Counted from the first letter of the stretch, positions 16,678-25,847 are shown. The stretch is 64,000 nt of DNA from Streptomyces sp. NBC_01478 (GCF_036227225.1 NZ_CP109444.1:11947501-12011500); one strand, 5' to 3'. The notes: generated by a model from the sequence alone, not told the origin. Numbers and translations are program-made.

Positions 16678-17447
16678 ACGCCAGCAGTGACGGCCACTAC
16701 CTCGACCTGCCCAACGCCCGCCTCGTGCCCACCCGCACCGTGCTGCGCACCCAGAAACAGCTCCAGTCCGCCATCAAGCTCCGTGCCATGCTCTGCATCC
16801 ACGGCGGCGTCGGACTGGGTAAAACACTCACCGTCCGCACCTGCCTGCGTGACCTGGCCTCTGACAACACCCTGTTCTTCCAGTTCCACCGCCACTGTCC
16901 GCTCGGCGACATTCAGAAAGCCGTCGCCGCGGCCCTCGACATCCCGGACACCACGCGCAGCCTCACCCCACGCATCCGCGCAGCCTTGGCCGAACGCCCC
17001 TACGTCCTCGTCTTCGACGAGACTCAAGGGCTCACCACTGACGCGCTCGAGTGGGTACGTCCCCTCTGGGACACCGACGACAACCGCCCGACCATCATCT
17101 TTGTCGGCGCCGAAGACACCCGCAGGCACCTCCGACGCCGGGCGGCCCTCGCCTCACGCGTCACCCAGTGGCCGCGCTTCTCACCGCTGCATCCCACCGA
17201 AGTCGTCCAGCACATGCCCACCTACCACCCGGTGTGGAGCAAGGTCGGTGAGGAGGACCTGCTGTGGCTCGACGACGCGGCCTGTCGCGGCAACTTCCGC
17301 GACTGGGCCAAACTCACCAGCGCCATCCAGGAAATCCTTACCGAACGGGGCCAGCCCCTCGACGCTTTCACCCGCGCTATCGCACGCGAAGCCCTGGCCA
17401 CATTCGACCCGTCCGACCTCCACCTCCCGCCCGATGAAGACCTGTGA
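16674..17447 (+). CDS. tnsC: TnsC/TniB/MuB-like AAA+ transposition ATPase
   Basis: 257 residues, closer in size to MuB, TniB and the short TnsC of type V-K systems than to Tn7 TnsC. Walker A GGVGLGKT lies at 44-51 and Walker B VLVFDE at about 111-116, with a sensor-1-like IIFVGAED near 141-148 and a basic patch RHLRRRAALASRV after it. Such proteins form ATP-dependent filaments on DNA, choose or mark the target and activate the transposase. The GTG start overlaps the transposase stop (GTGA) and AGGAAGA lies 6-12 bases upstream. It is the last gene of the operon; a hairpin terminator follows. No tniQ-like gene adjoins it. Confidence 0.88.
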   Translation: MNASSDGHYLDLPNARLVPTRTVLRTQKQLQSAIKLRAMLCIHGGVGLGKTLTVRTCLRDLASDNTLFFQFHRHCPLGDIQKAVAAALDIPDTTRSLTPRIRAALAERPYVLVFDETQGLTTDALEWVRPLWDTDDNRPTIIFVGAEDTRRHLRRRAALASRVTQWPRFSPLHPTEVVQHMPTYHPVWSKVGEEDLLWLDDAACRGNFRDWAKLTSAIQEILTERGQPLDAFTRAIAREALATFDPSDLHLPPDEDL

Positions 17448-17461
17448 GACGGGCACTTCCC

Positions 17462-17486
17462 CGGGCACGGACAAGCCCCGTGCCCG
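17462..17486 (+). terminator. Terminator hairpin after tnsC
   Basis: A perfect 9-bp stem CGGGCACGG/CCGTGCCCG with a 7-base loop, starting 15 bases after the tnsC stop. It lies between convergent genes and could serve both strands. Confidence 0.75.
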
Positions 17487-17552
17487 TCACCCCACCAAGA
17501 GATGCTGTTGCGGCCTTCTGGGAGGAGGGCCAACAACCACTGCATGCGTTGA

Positions 17553-17825
17553 CTACTTGGGCGGTATGCGCCCCGTGAGGGATTTCCAGCCCTGGAGAGC
17601 TTCCTCCAGTTCGGAGTCTGCGACCTTGCGGTGCGGGTCCTGGCGGTTGAGCTGCCGTACACGGGTGAGTTCCTCGCGCGCCGCCTCCTGCGTACGGGTG
17701 TCTGCCCGGGCCTCTTCTAACTCCGCCTCGGCCTGCGTGAGCTGGCGCGGAATCCGGGCACGTTTTGAGAGAGCGGTCAGGCAGCCGGTCTCCATGGCAT
17801 CGTCCAAAGACGGCACCACCGCCAA
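17553..17825 (-). CDS. Small coiled-coil hypothetical protein
   Basis: 90 residues from a TTG start, 2 bases after the stop of the large membrane protein gene, so probably co-transcribed with it. The middle is a strongly charged heptad-like helix (TQAEAELEEARADTRTQEAA). No function recognised. The unusual start and short length leave open that it is a remnant of a longer gene or non-coding. Confidence 0.5.
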   Translation of the reverse strand: MAVVPSLDDAMETGCLTALSKRARIPRQLTQAEAELEEARADTRTQEAAREELTRVRQLNRQDPHRKVADSELEEALQGWKSLTGRIPPK

Positions 17826-17827
17826 AG

Positions 17828-20011
17828 TCAGCTTCTGTTCGTTTGTAGTGGACCGACTAGTTCCTGGAAGTGCCGGTCGGAACGGAGGGTGGTGAAGCAG
17901 GGGTCGGTTTGTGCGTTCTCTCTGTCGGCGTCGGTGACGAGGGCGCGTCGGAGGTCCTCAAGCGCGTAGTTCCGCTGCTGGCTGCGGTCGTGTTCTTCGA
18001 GGTCCTGCCGTTTGGCGAGGAACACGTGTAGGCAGGCGTGGTCGTAGGCCAGCCGCGGAGAGGCGGACAGATCGTCATGGGGGTGCTGTCCTGCCTTCGC
18101 CCTCGGCTTGACATCGTCTGACAGCGCATCGAGGCAGTCCACGAGGTTGAGAGCGTAAGGGTGCATCGCTGCTTGCTGGCGGCATAGTTCTTTGCGTTTC
18201 CAAGAGGTGATGGCGGTGTCGCACAAACGGCTGAGTTTTGTCGCGGATTTGCGCGCGCTGGTCAGCATCGAGGCGGCCTGTGTGGCTGGGGTGCCTCCTT
18301 CAATTGCTGTGATGTAAGCGTTGAGCAACTGGGTCGCGCTGCTGTAGAGCACCCGGATCTTCAGCGGCATCCACCCCTCTTCGTTGTCGGAGACTTTGCA
18401 GAGCTTGGAACGGGTGTATTGCTGGTCGATGTCCCGGGTGAACGCTTCGAAGTCTGTTTCTGCGGCGGGCTGTTGATCGTAGTTGGCCCACAGGTACTCA
18501 AAGCGGGCCAGTTCGTTGTCGGGGTCCTCGTCGACGGCCTTGGCAAGGAGCTGGACACGCGTGGCAACGCGGGTTTCGTCGTCGGCGAGCAGCGATCTGC
18601 TCTTCGCGATCACCTGAAGGGCGACGCTCTTCCACTGGCGGGCCCCGTACAGGCCGTCTTCGAGCTCTTGGTGCACCGCGCTGAGGTGCACCAGGATGAA
18701 GGCGGCGGCGCCGGTGAGCATCTGCGCCCTGGCGCGATCCGAGTCGGAATCTGCGGGGAGTTTCAGGTCTGCCCGGCTGAACACTGCACTCGCAGCGTGT
18801 TGCCCGTTGCGGGACAACGCGGTCGAGGCCCGGTTGTCGTCCACGAGAGTGACCCTGGCACGCCAGGTGAGATCAGGTCTGAGGGCGAAGAACAGGCGGG
18901 ACAACGCCCCCACGACTTTCCCCGCGGGCAGGACGCTGAGCTCCTCGACAGGGATCTGGCTCAGCGGCGTGCGGCTGCCCGGTGCGGACGTGGCTTGGTG
19001 CAGGGCCGGGGCCTCCGTGCCAAGGTCTTTCATCCGGGCGAGCAGGTAGTCGGAGGACGCGGCGTTCACCTCCCCGTCCGCCTGCTGCACCTCGACCTGG
19101 AGACGGAGATTCTGACCAAGTGCAGCGGCGGTTAGAAGCACACCGACCGCGACGAGAGCGATATGCACAAGCATCAGCCGCACGTCGTAGGCGCCCACGC
19201 AGGCCGTCCAGCCCAGAACACACCCGGCTGCCGTCACAACGCCCAGGGCAAGCAGCAGAGCCCGCCAGTGCTCCCACGCCGTGCTGCGCGCACCCGCGAA
19301 TACCAGACCTACCGCAACAACGCCGACCACGAGAAGCACCACTGCGCCGATCCAGCACTGCGTCCAGGTGGGCCGGAAAGGGTTGAACATGGCAAACAGC
19401 GGCGTCATCACCGATGCCGCGATCAACAGAACCAAACCCAGCGAGCCAGCGGCACGTCGAACGCCGGCCGTCCACGCGACCGCATCCACTTTCACCAGCA
19501 CGCGCGAACACACGCCGCTCAGGGCGTAGAGGACCAGCAACCCGATCGCGGCCAGCACAGCAAGACGCCCTACCGGCAGCACCCAGTCCGTATAGAAGCG
19601 ATTCCCGTTCGATACCGCCGTCGGCAGCGGGCGGCTCTTCAGGTCCGCCACTCGCGCGATACCTGCAGCCGCCGCAGCACTGCCTGCATCGAGACCCAGG
19701 GCTTGACGGAACTTGTCCGCAGCCTCGCCGAGATTCCCGGAACGGATGGCCAGCTGCCCGGCAGTGACGAGCTCCGCTGCCTCCTGACGCGCCTTTGCCA
19801 CGAGCCGCAGACCCTCCACGGCGCAGCTCTGGTCGCCGTCGGTTGTTACCGACTCGTACAGCTCCTGCGCCCGGTCCAGCGAGCCCGCCAGCCGGTGACC
19901 ATCAGCGGCCTTGCAGGTCTGCTGTGCGGCCGTGTCGGTTGGCAATGCCGCGAGAACCGTGGTGAAAACGACGATCAGGATGGCTAGAGCCCGAATCAGA
20001 CGTTTGTACAT
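17828..20011 (-). CDS. Multi-pass membrane protein with TPR-like repeats, function unknown
   Basis: 727 residues from ATG 20011, chosen because the frame further upstream is not protein-like and a hydrophobic signal-anchor (ALAILIVVFTTVLAAL) begins right after it. Next comes an extracytoplasmic helical region with TPR-like features (residues about 30-120). Several membrane segments follow (VLPVGRLAVLAAIGLLVLYA, GLVLLIAASVMTPLF, WIGAVVLLVVGVVAVGLVF, ALLLALGVVTAAGC, LVHIALVAVGVLLTAAAL). A large soluble C-terminal domain of helices ends the protein. No enzyme motif found. It converges on the cas-tns operon and is not obviously related to it. Confidence 0.8.
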   Translation of the reverse strand: MYKRLIRALAILIVVFTTVLAALPTDTAAQQTCKAADGHRLAGSLDRAQELYESVTTDGDQSCAVEGLRLVAKARQEAAELVTAGQLAIRSGNLGEAADKFRQALGLDAGSAAAAAGIARVADLKSRPLPTAVSNGNRFYTDWVLPVGRLAVLAAIGLLVLYALSGVCSRVLVKVDAVAWTAGVRRAAGSLGLVLLIAASVMTPLFAMFNPFRPTWTQCWIGAVVLLVVGVVAVGLVFAGARSTAWEHWRALLLALGVVTAAGCVLGWTACVGAYDVRLMLVHIALVAVGVLLTAAALGQNLRLQVEVQQADGEVNAASSDYLLARMKDLGTEAPALHQATSAPGSRTPLSQIPVEELSVLPAGKVVGALSRLFFALRPDLTWRARVTLVDDNRASTALSRNGQHAASAVFSRADLKLPADSDSDRARAQMLTGAAAFILVHLSAVHQELEDGLYGARQWKSVALQVIAKSRSLLADDETRVATRVQLLAKAVDEDPDNELARFEYLWANYDQQPAAETDFEAFTRDIDQQYTRSKLCKVSDNEEGWMPLKIRVLYSSATQLLNAYITAIEGGTPATQAASMLTSARKSATKLSRLCDTAITSWKRKELCRQQAAMHPYALNLVDCLDALSDDVKPRAKAGQHPHDDLSASPRLAYDHACLHVFLAKRQDLEEHDRSQQRNYALEDLRRALVTDADRENAQTDPCFTTLRSDRHFQELVGPLQTNRS

Positions 20012-20297
20012 GAACAAGATCAAAGCTCTAGTTAGCTGCCGTTCGCGCGCAGGCGCACCGTCAGCAGGTGCCGAATCCCCCTTCGCGCGGATGCTGCCAC
20101 TGGCAGCCGCACGCCTGCTCACATGGCACAGGCCGTTATGGGCGACATCGCGATGTCGCCGACGACCGGCTCCCGATAGATGCGTATGGGTTGCGGACCG
20201 GCTGTTGAGCTGGAGATTTTCGATGCGCGCACGCAGGGCGCACCCGATGGACACCTGTCTGGTGAGCGTGCATGACGCTCCCGGTACGGTGGCGCGG
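20012..20297. promoter_or_regulatory. Upstream region of the membrane protein gene with a perfect 20-bp palindrome
   Basis: The palindrome GGCGACATCGCGATGTCGCC at 20141-20160 is perfect and lies about 130 bases before the start of the leftward membrane protein gene. It is a candidate regulator-binding site. No gene was found in this stretch. Confidence 0.45.
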
Positions 20298-20483
20298 TCA
20301 GTCGATGATCGTATGGAAGAAGATCACCGCTCCGGCGAACGCGGCGCCGTTGGTGAGGAGCTCGGCGGCCAGAACCCCTCCGGCGGCCACGGTCAGGACA
20401 CCTGCCCCGACGCCGGTGAGGACACCGAGCAGCAGGATCAGGGCGGTCCGCAGACTCAACAGGGGCTGGTTGGAACTGTTCAT
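20298..20483 (-). CDS. Small membrane protein, hypothetical
   Basis: 61 residues. After NSSNQPLLSLRTA comes a long hydrophobic region (ALILLLGVLTGVGAGVLTVA) and a second one (AAFAGAVIFFHTII), predicting two membrane helices. GAAAGAGG lies about 8 bases before the ATG, supporting translation. Short two-helix proteins of this kind are common in streptomycetes. Function unknown. The gene stands alone, with the neighbour downstream 286 bases away. Confidence 0.65.
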   Translation of the reverse strand: MNSSNQPLLSLRTALILLLGVLTGVGAGVLTVAAGGVLAAELLTNGAAFAGAVIFFHTIID

Positions 20484-20887
20484 TGTCGGCCTCTTTCATC
20501 TGATTGGCTGTCACCGCCCCTCTCTGGTGCGGTTGTTGGTGCTGTGGTCCGCGGCGGATGCCGGTATGACGGCGCAGGCCATCGCCGACTAGGCAATGAG
20601 CGTCGTCAAGCCGCTATGCGCTCGGCTGAGTTGATGCCATGGGGCCGCGAGCCAGGGGCGGGCCGGGACCTGCTGAGGACGTTCCTGTTCGGGCAGCGGC
20701 ACCCCGGCTGCCCGAACACGCCGTGCAGGCCTTCAGGATTCGAGATCCTGTGCGACAGACCCGTTAGCGGATATCGGCTTCACCTCGGCCGACTGTGACT
20801 GAGTACTCCGCTTGGCCGCTCGGGCGCTCAGTAAGTTTCTCGTCGGCCGTCCTGGACGCCCTGTGGACACCACATGCCAGGTCAACG
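20484..20887. other. Intergenic stretch, no gene seen
   Basis: About 400 bases between divergent genes. A small stem AGGAT/ATCCT around TCGAG near 20735 resembles part of a tRNA T-arm, but the loop is too short and no tRNA body is present. Confidence 0.35.
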
Positions 20888-21428
20888 ATGGTGGGCGGCA
20901 TGGTCGACGTGCTGCTGCCCCTGGTCACACTTGTTCTCGGCTTCGTCGCAAGCTTCCTGCTTGAGTTGCTCCGTAACCGCTGGACGACGCAGAAACGTGC
21001 AGGATGTTCGCAACGCTGAACGTCAACAGGTTGCTCACCTGGAGCGAGTGGCGTTTGAACGTGACGGGCTCCGGGCTGTTCACACGGCCATTCATGACCT
21101 TCTGAGCAGGGTGAACGCGATCGCCATACACTTGGCGAAGGCCGAAGTTACGGGTCTGGACTGGCGCGAGAGTGGTGACGGGCAGGAGCTGAAGGCGGCG
21201 GCCATGCACGCGACCGCGAGGTGCAGTCATGAGTCCGCTCTGCTGCTGCATCCTCCGGTGATCGAGGCAATGAAGCATCTGACATCTGCCGCGTACCCGA
21301 TGTACTGGACTCGCGAGTCTGGAAGCGATCCGAATCATCGTCGCGAGTTCTTCGAAGCCAACCAGGCCGCAACGAGAGCCATCGCTGCTCGGCTTCGCGA
21401 GCTTTACGGCTTTGCGACGGGCAGTTGA
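20888..21428 (+). pseudogene. Frameshifted single-pass membrane protein with cytoplasmic helical domain
   Basis: The first frame encodes MVDVLLPLVTLVLGFVASFL, a clear membrane anchor, then LLELLRNRWTTQKRA, and soon stops at 21019. The continuing protein (NAERQQVAHLERVAFERD and onward to the stop at 21428, ending LRELYGFATGS) lies in another frame. Joining the two near 21000 gives about 175 residues: an N-terminal anchor followed by long helices. The frameshift could be a mutation or a sequence error. Function unknown. Start may be ATG 20888 or 20900. Confidence 0.55.
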
Positions 21429-21591
21429 CCAGGCGGACCTCGAAGCTATCCGGCGGCCAACCGTGATGCTCAGAATGGCTAAGTGAGGGGCCCTGGTCGC
21501 GTTTCCGTGATGCCCGCGCCAGAAGGGCAGCCCGCGTCCATGCCCGGAGCCGACGTGCCGGGTCAGTCAGTCTCGTACGTTCGCCCCCAGG

Positions 21592-23697
21592 TCAGTGGAG
21601 CGCGGCATGGGAGATCCGGGCAGCAGCCAGATGCGGGTGGTCGGGGGCCAGATGGGACGTCATGTCCGATATTAGAGCGGACAGGAGCGTGTGAGCGCCC
21701 TCGCGATCGCCGCTGTGCGCCAGGGCGAGGGCGAGCTGGTGGCGCGTGGCCAGAGTGTGCGGGTGGCTGGGCCCCAATGTGGCCTGCCGGTCGTCGGCGA
21801 TATCGGCCAAATCGCGGGCAGCCCGTTCCCAGCCGCCTGCTTCCCCCTGGAACTGGGCAAGGGCTGAACGTACGGCGAGGGTGTGGGGGTCGCGGATCCC
21901 AAGAATCGTCCGGGACTCGACGAGCAGGCCGTTTAACTCTCCTATCGCGAGGTCCAGTTGGCCGCCCTTGCCCTGAAACCAGGCCATGCTGCGGCGAGTT
22001 GCCAAGGTCTGGTGATGGTCGGCGCCCAGAACCCGCTGACGGTCCGCCACCAGGGCTGTGAGCTCCGCGACGGCTGTCGAGGTGTGACCGCACTCGCCGG
22101 TGTAGTAGGCAGCCTCATGGCGGGCCGCAAGGGTGTCCGGGTGGTCGGCTCCGAGCGTAGAGGTCATCTCATGGACCAAGTCGCGAAAGGCACCGGCCGC
22201 AGCAACGTAGTCCCCCGCAACCCCCTGGAAGTGGGCCACCTGGCGGCGTACGGCCAGGGGAACCACCCGACCTCGGGCCTGGGCCCGCAACAAATCGATT
22301 GCCTGCCGAGGGTGTCCTGAATCCCCGATCACCAAGGCCAGCGCGAAATCTGCACCCAGCACCTGATCCTGCTGGGCACGGTTCAGCGCGACGAGCGCGT
22401 GCCGCAGCCGGAGTTCGCCGTGCGCCACAAGCCCGATATTGTAAGCCTCTTCGCCCTGCACCAGCGGCAGCAGCGTCTCCCACAAGTGATCAGGGACAGG
22501 CTCCAGACCGTCGCTGCTCAGCAGGTAGTCGAAGCAGGTCAGTGCTGCCCGATCAGCCGACCTCGACAGCAGGCTGCTGGTGGCGCGAACGGTTCGGCAT
22601 GCCCAGCCCTCGGCCTCCTCGAAGGACTCAGGCCGCAGGCACTCACCACCGCGTGCCGCCAGATAGGCCTCGTGCACCCGTCGCGCCCACTCCACAGGCA
22701 CCGGCCTGCGCAGGCCGGCTCGACGGCAGTCCACCACCGCGGTGACCAGCGCGGCCCCACGCGGATGTGCGCCGCAGGCCCATGCGTCCCTCCACACGTT
22801 CACCAACTCGGGCCCGCAGGACAGTGACTCTGCTATCCCGAACCGGTCACAGGCCTGCAGGGCGACACCGATGCGCCTGCTCGGGGCGAGGCCCCGAGTA
22901 CGGCGGAGTTCGGCCGGCGACCATAATCGCTGCACCCGGACGACGGTCGCCCTGGCGATCACGCTGCGCTCGGCACGCCACAGATCCCGGTCGGCGCCGG
23001 TCAGCCGACTTCCCTCATGCGTGTCGTAGCGGCGGTACTCCTCGCTGCGGATCGTGGCGACGAGGACCGCCGGGTGGGGTTGCCCGAGCAGGTGGTGGAC
23101 GTGTGACACGGTCAAGCCATCGGGGCCCAGGTAGTTCTCCAGGTCGTCCAGCCACAGCACGCTCGGTGCACACGCGAGGGCGGCCTCTACGGCGACCCCT
23201 ATCGAGGACCGGGCGAAGGGGCGCACCCAAGCGTGCGCCGGGAGTGTCCTGCGCACGGCCTCATAGGCGGTACGTGACTTGCCCGCGGCGGATTCTCCGA
23301 GCAGGAGCACGAATCCGCCGTGCAGCAGCAGGTCGGACAGGTCGGTGTCGACGTCACGCTCGACGTAGGGGGTCTCGGACCAATTTTCGCGGCCTGCGGG
23401 CTGCGCCACCCAGTCGGCCGGGTCGTCGGCTTCCCGCACGCGAGGAACTCGGCCCGGGCGCGCCCCGGCCAGGTTCTCCGGCCATCGCTCTTGGGACTTG
23501 ACCTGCTCAACGAGAAGCCCCAGCACTGCGGTTGACGCGGCGCCAAGGCCCACTGCGACGGCAGCCGTGATCCAGGTCTGTACGACGGCCAGGACCACCG
23601 CTACGGCTCCGGCGCCGAACGCCGTCCAGTACAGGAGCCGCCACCCTCCGGGCCGTCGCAGCCCTCCCGAGCGGTACGCGCTCCTCCGCCTCCCCAT
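21592..23697 (-). CDS. Membrane-anchored P-loop NTPase with C-terminal tetratricopeptide repeats
   Basis: 701 residues from ATG 23697, with AGGGGG 6 bases upstream. N-terminal membrane segments (about residues 20-65) are followed by a P-loop GESAAGKS (about 134-141) and Walker B SVLWLDD (about 179-185), then a helical region. The C-terminus carries at least four kinesin-light-chain-like TPRs recognisable by repeated A-D-H-P-(D/H)-T-L-A-(A/T)-R segments. This architecture (NTPase plus TPR) is typical of actinobacterial STAND-like signal transducers, some of which act in defence. A specific role cannot be assigned. No operon partner overlaps it. Confidence 0.85.
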   Translation of the reverse strand: MGRRRSAYRSGGLRRPGGWRLLYWTAFGAGAVAVVLAVVQTWITAAVAVGLGAASTAVLGLLVEQVKSQERWPENLAGARPGRVPRVREADDPADWVAQPAGRENWSETPYVERDVDTDLSDLLLHGGFVLLLGESAAGKSRTAYEAVRRTLPAHAWVRPFARSSIGVAVEAALACAPSVLWLDDLENYLGPDGLTVSHVHHLLGQPHPAVLVATIRSEEYRRYDTHEGSRLTGADRDLWRAERSVIARATVVRVQRLWSPAELRRTRGLAPSRRIGVALQACDRFGIAESLSCGPELVNVWRDAWACGAHPRGAALVTAVVDCRRAGLRRPVPVEWARRVHEAYLAARGGECLRPESFEEAEGWACRTVRATSSLLSRSADRAALTCFDYLLSSDGLEPVPDHLWETLLPLVQGEEAYNIGLVAHGELRLRHALVALNRAQQDQVLGADFALALVIGDSGHPRQAIDLLRAQARGRVVPLAVRRQVAHFQGVAGDYVAAAGAFRDLVHEMTSTLGADHPDTLAARHEAAYYTGECGHTSTAVAELTALVADRQRVLGADHHQTLATRRSMAWFQGKGGQLDLAIGELNGLLVESRTILGIRDPHTLAVRSALAQFQGEAGGWERAARDLADIADDRQATLGPSHPHTLATRHQLALALAHSGDREGAHTLLSALISDMTSHLAPDHPHLAAARISHAALH

Positions 23698-24638
23698 CGC
23701 GCCCCCTGCCGCACGACCACATGGCGCCGCCCTGGCCACCGCCTCCACCGTGCCGTACTGAGTGCGCTCGGTGAAGCGTCGGACCTCCGAAACTACTGCC
23801 CAAGGGCGTGACTTCGGTGCAGTTCCCTTCGATGGGACCGGTGCTATTTCCAGTCGGACACCGACATTCCCGCAACGACTCAGCAGTGCTCATCGACGCA
23901 CGATGCCACGCCTCGCTTACACCGCCATCGAGATCGAATGAGCGTTGCGTCCAAGCGCCAAGGGCGCAAGGAGGCACGGAACTTATCCGCCCCACCGCCG
24001 TCTGCGGAGCCTGCCTCAGCAGTCGTAGCCATCACGGAAGAGTGGTCAGCCCCAAGTGAGGCGCTCAGCCACACCGACGCCGACGGGATCTGGCTTGGTG
24101 AGGCGAAGTCCTTCGCCCTGGGCAAGGGACAGCGCGGCAGCAGGGAGGGAGCCGGCTAAAGCCCCCGCTGGCTGCAGGGCACTTGTGCCGCGCGCCGGCG
24201 ACCCCGCTCGTCCGGCAAGCATGCCCGGGGCAGCTGCAGGCCAGCTTGTCCATCCGGTGCAGCGCCCAGTCGGTCACGCCGACCGGCGATTCCCGGAACC
24301 CCGGCGTCGTATCGGTGTGACACGGAGAAATCGCATCAGGGGTCGGAGAGTGAGCCTCATCTGTCTTCTCACCCGAACCGCCCGGGACTCTCGTCTTGCC
24401 CCAGGGACGCGGGCCCGTCGTGACCGAGGCCGGTGTCCCGGCTGCCGCCCGGCCTGGTGAGAGCGGGCCCGTAGAGGCAATCGTCACCGGCGTGCTCCAT
24501 CGGGTGCAGGCGCGCACCGTGCTCACGGCCACCGTGTCAGGCTGGGGAGTCTTCCGGCAGCGCGGAGAAGGCCGACGCTCGTCAGGGGGCTGATCCGCAG
24601 GGCTCGCCATTTCTGGCGCGGGCCAGCCAATGAATGTT
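23698..24638. other. 940-base stretch without a supported gene
   Basis: Several open frames exist on both strands, but all have mixed codon bias or no plausible start. A 73-codon frame at 23938-24159 contains a TTA codon and no recognisable feature. The base composition falls toward the right as the low-GC island begins at about 24600. Confidence 0.4.
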
Positions 24639-24872
24639 CTAGTTTCGGAAGGAGAGCTTCCTGAGAATGTGAAGAAATTTCTCCAGCAACGGTTGGCTAC
24701 TCTCGGTAATTTCTTTGGTCAACAGTCGCTGGCCTCGCAGGGCTTCGTCACGCGCTCGACTGAAGTAGGAATCCCTGCTCTCCTGCCCCTGCATCCAGGC
24801 GTGACCTGAGGTGGCGACTACCTGCTCTGGACCCACGGTATTCTCGCCAGACTTCTGGATCTTGGACTCCAT
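24639..24872 (-). CDS. Small hypothetical protein of the low-GC island
   Basis: 77 residues from ATG 24872 (GTG 24875 is an alternative), with GGGGGA about 8 bases upstream. Charged, soluble, helical C-terminus (SSQPLLEKFLHILRKLSF). Codon use is clearly richer in A/T than in surrounding genes and matches the neighbour upstream, which suggests they arrived together. No family recognised. Confidence 0.6.
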   Translation of the reverse strand: MESKIQKSGENTVGPEQVVATSGHAWMQGQESRDSYFSRARDEALRGQRLLTKEITESSQPLLEKFLHILRKLSFRN

Positions 24873-24971
24873 CACCGTTCCCCCAATGATCCTGTGCGTC
24901 GGAAACTTCTAACGTAGTCTCTACCGCAGAAAATTCTGCCCGTTCCGAATTTGCGCAAACATGCTAAAAAC

Positions 24972-25847
24972 CTATTCGTTGTGCGGTAGAATGGCTGGCT
25001 CTCCCTGTCGTACGGAGTTATCACCGGCCTGCCGGGGGAGCTGCCCATTTGTTTGGTTTCGGACCCTGGGAAGGCTTGCAAGGCTCGCGATTGCATAAAA
25101 TTTCCGATAATTCCCGTCAAGAATTTCCCCTGGCAAGGGAGCGGGAATATCCCCGGTCTTTCTTGCCTGGATGACGATCAGGCCTTGAGGCGTGGGACCG
25201 GCCGTGACGGGGAGGAACAGGGCGGTTCGGTAGCCGTTCACCAGCCTGACCCGGTCCGCTCCGTCGAAGTGGGCCCTGTCGATGTCTTCCACGAATTTGA
25301 AGCCGCCCTGGCCTGACGTGGCAAGGAACAGCATGTACGAGCCGCCGTTGCCGTCGTTCTTGGAATACGTCCTGGGGAGAGCGCCGGGGTTGCCCGAAGG
25401 CGCCTCGAGGATCAGTTCCTCCTGGTCGGTATCGAGCCTGTAGAAGGCACACAAGGCGTCAGGACACACAAGCTCACCAGCGGTTTCAGTCAGCTTGTCC
25501 AGGATCTGCCTCCTGAGCATCTCGTAATTTTCGTCCCCTTGATGGATCTTTCCGTACCACTGCGTCACCGGCTGGATTCCGGCATCGAATACGGCTGCTC
25601 GCTCCAGCTCCTTTTCTGCCTCCTCCGCACGCTTCTCCAGAAGGTCGGTCGTTGCGCGGATCTTGTTCTCGGACATCAACTGCCAGGTGGAGAGGCCTGC
25701 AATGAGAGCGACTCCGATGAGGGCGGGAAGCCAGAGAATTTTTCCGGTTGCGAGTGCACCGAAAATGAGTGAGGCGATCGCCGGGCCTGCCGAGATGGTC
25801 AGAACGCGGGCCAGTGACCTTATTTTCTTCGGATTTCCTTGGGGCAA
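24972..25847 (-). CDS. Two-helix membrane protein with a GAF-like cytoplasmic domain
   Basis: 291 residues from a TTG start at 25847, set by GGAGG 6 bases before it. Two membrane helices (ISAGPAIASLIFGALATG and ILWLPALIGVALIAGLSTW) lead into a coiled-coil linker (LLEKRAEEAEKELERA), then a domain of about 170 residues. There the pattern LVCPDALCAFYRLDTD, LILEAPSG, GGFKFVEDIDRAHFDGA, YRTALFLPVTAGPTPQGLIVIQA matches GAF-type sensor folds. It probably senses a ligand or redox state at the membrane. No output domain is present, so it may act on a partner. Gene composition is lower in GC than its surroundings. Confidence 0.8.
   Translation of the reverse strand: MPQGNPKKIRSLARVLTISAGPAIASLIFGALATGKILWLPALIGVALIAGLSTWQLMSENKIRATTDLLEKRAEEAEKELERAAVFDAGIQPVTQWYGKIHQGDENYEMLRRQILDKLTETAGELVCPDALCAFYRLDTDQEELILEAPSGNPGALPRTYSKNDGNGGSYMLFLATSGQGGFKFVEDIDRAHFDGADRVRLVNGYRTALFLPVTAGPTPQGLIVIQARKTGDIPAPLPGEILDGNYRKFYAIASLASLPRVRNQTNGQLPRQAGDNSVRQGEPAILPHNE

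Noticed and set aside
17448..20011. Possible tniQ, cas1 or cas2 directly after tnsC
   Set aside because: Both strands were read. Only a coiled-coil small protein and a membrane protein are present, transcribed toward the operon. Neither has TniQ or Cas1/Cas2 features.
4593..20219. Shared GCTGTTGAGCTGGAG at about 4593 and 20205 as possible transposon end repeats
   Set aside because: A 15-base match between two points in 64 kb of GC-rich sequence is expected by chance, and no flanking direct repeat or TG...CA boundary was found.
20730..20760. tRNA T-arm-like hairpin
   Set aside because: The loop has five bases, not seven, and no acceptor, D or anticodon arms are found nearby.
23938..24159. 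73-codon plus-strand open frame as a gene
   Set aside because: It contains a rare TTA codon, has no ribosome binding site or family features, and lies in a stretch of mixed composition.
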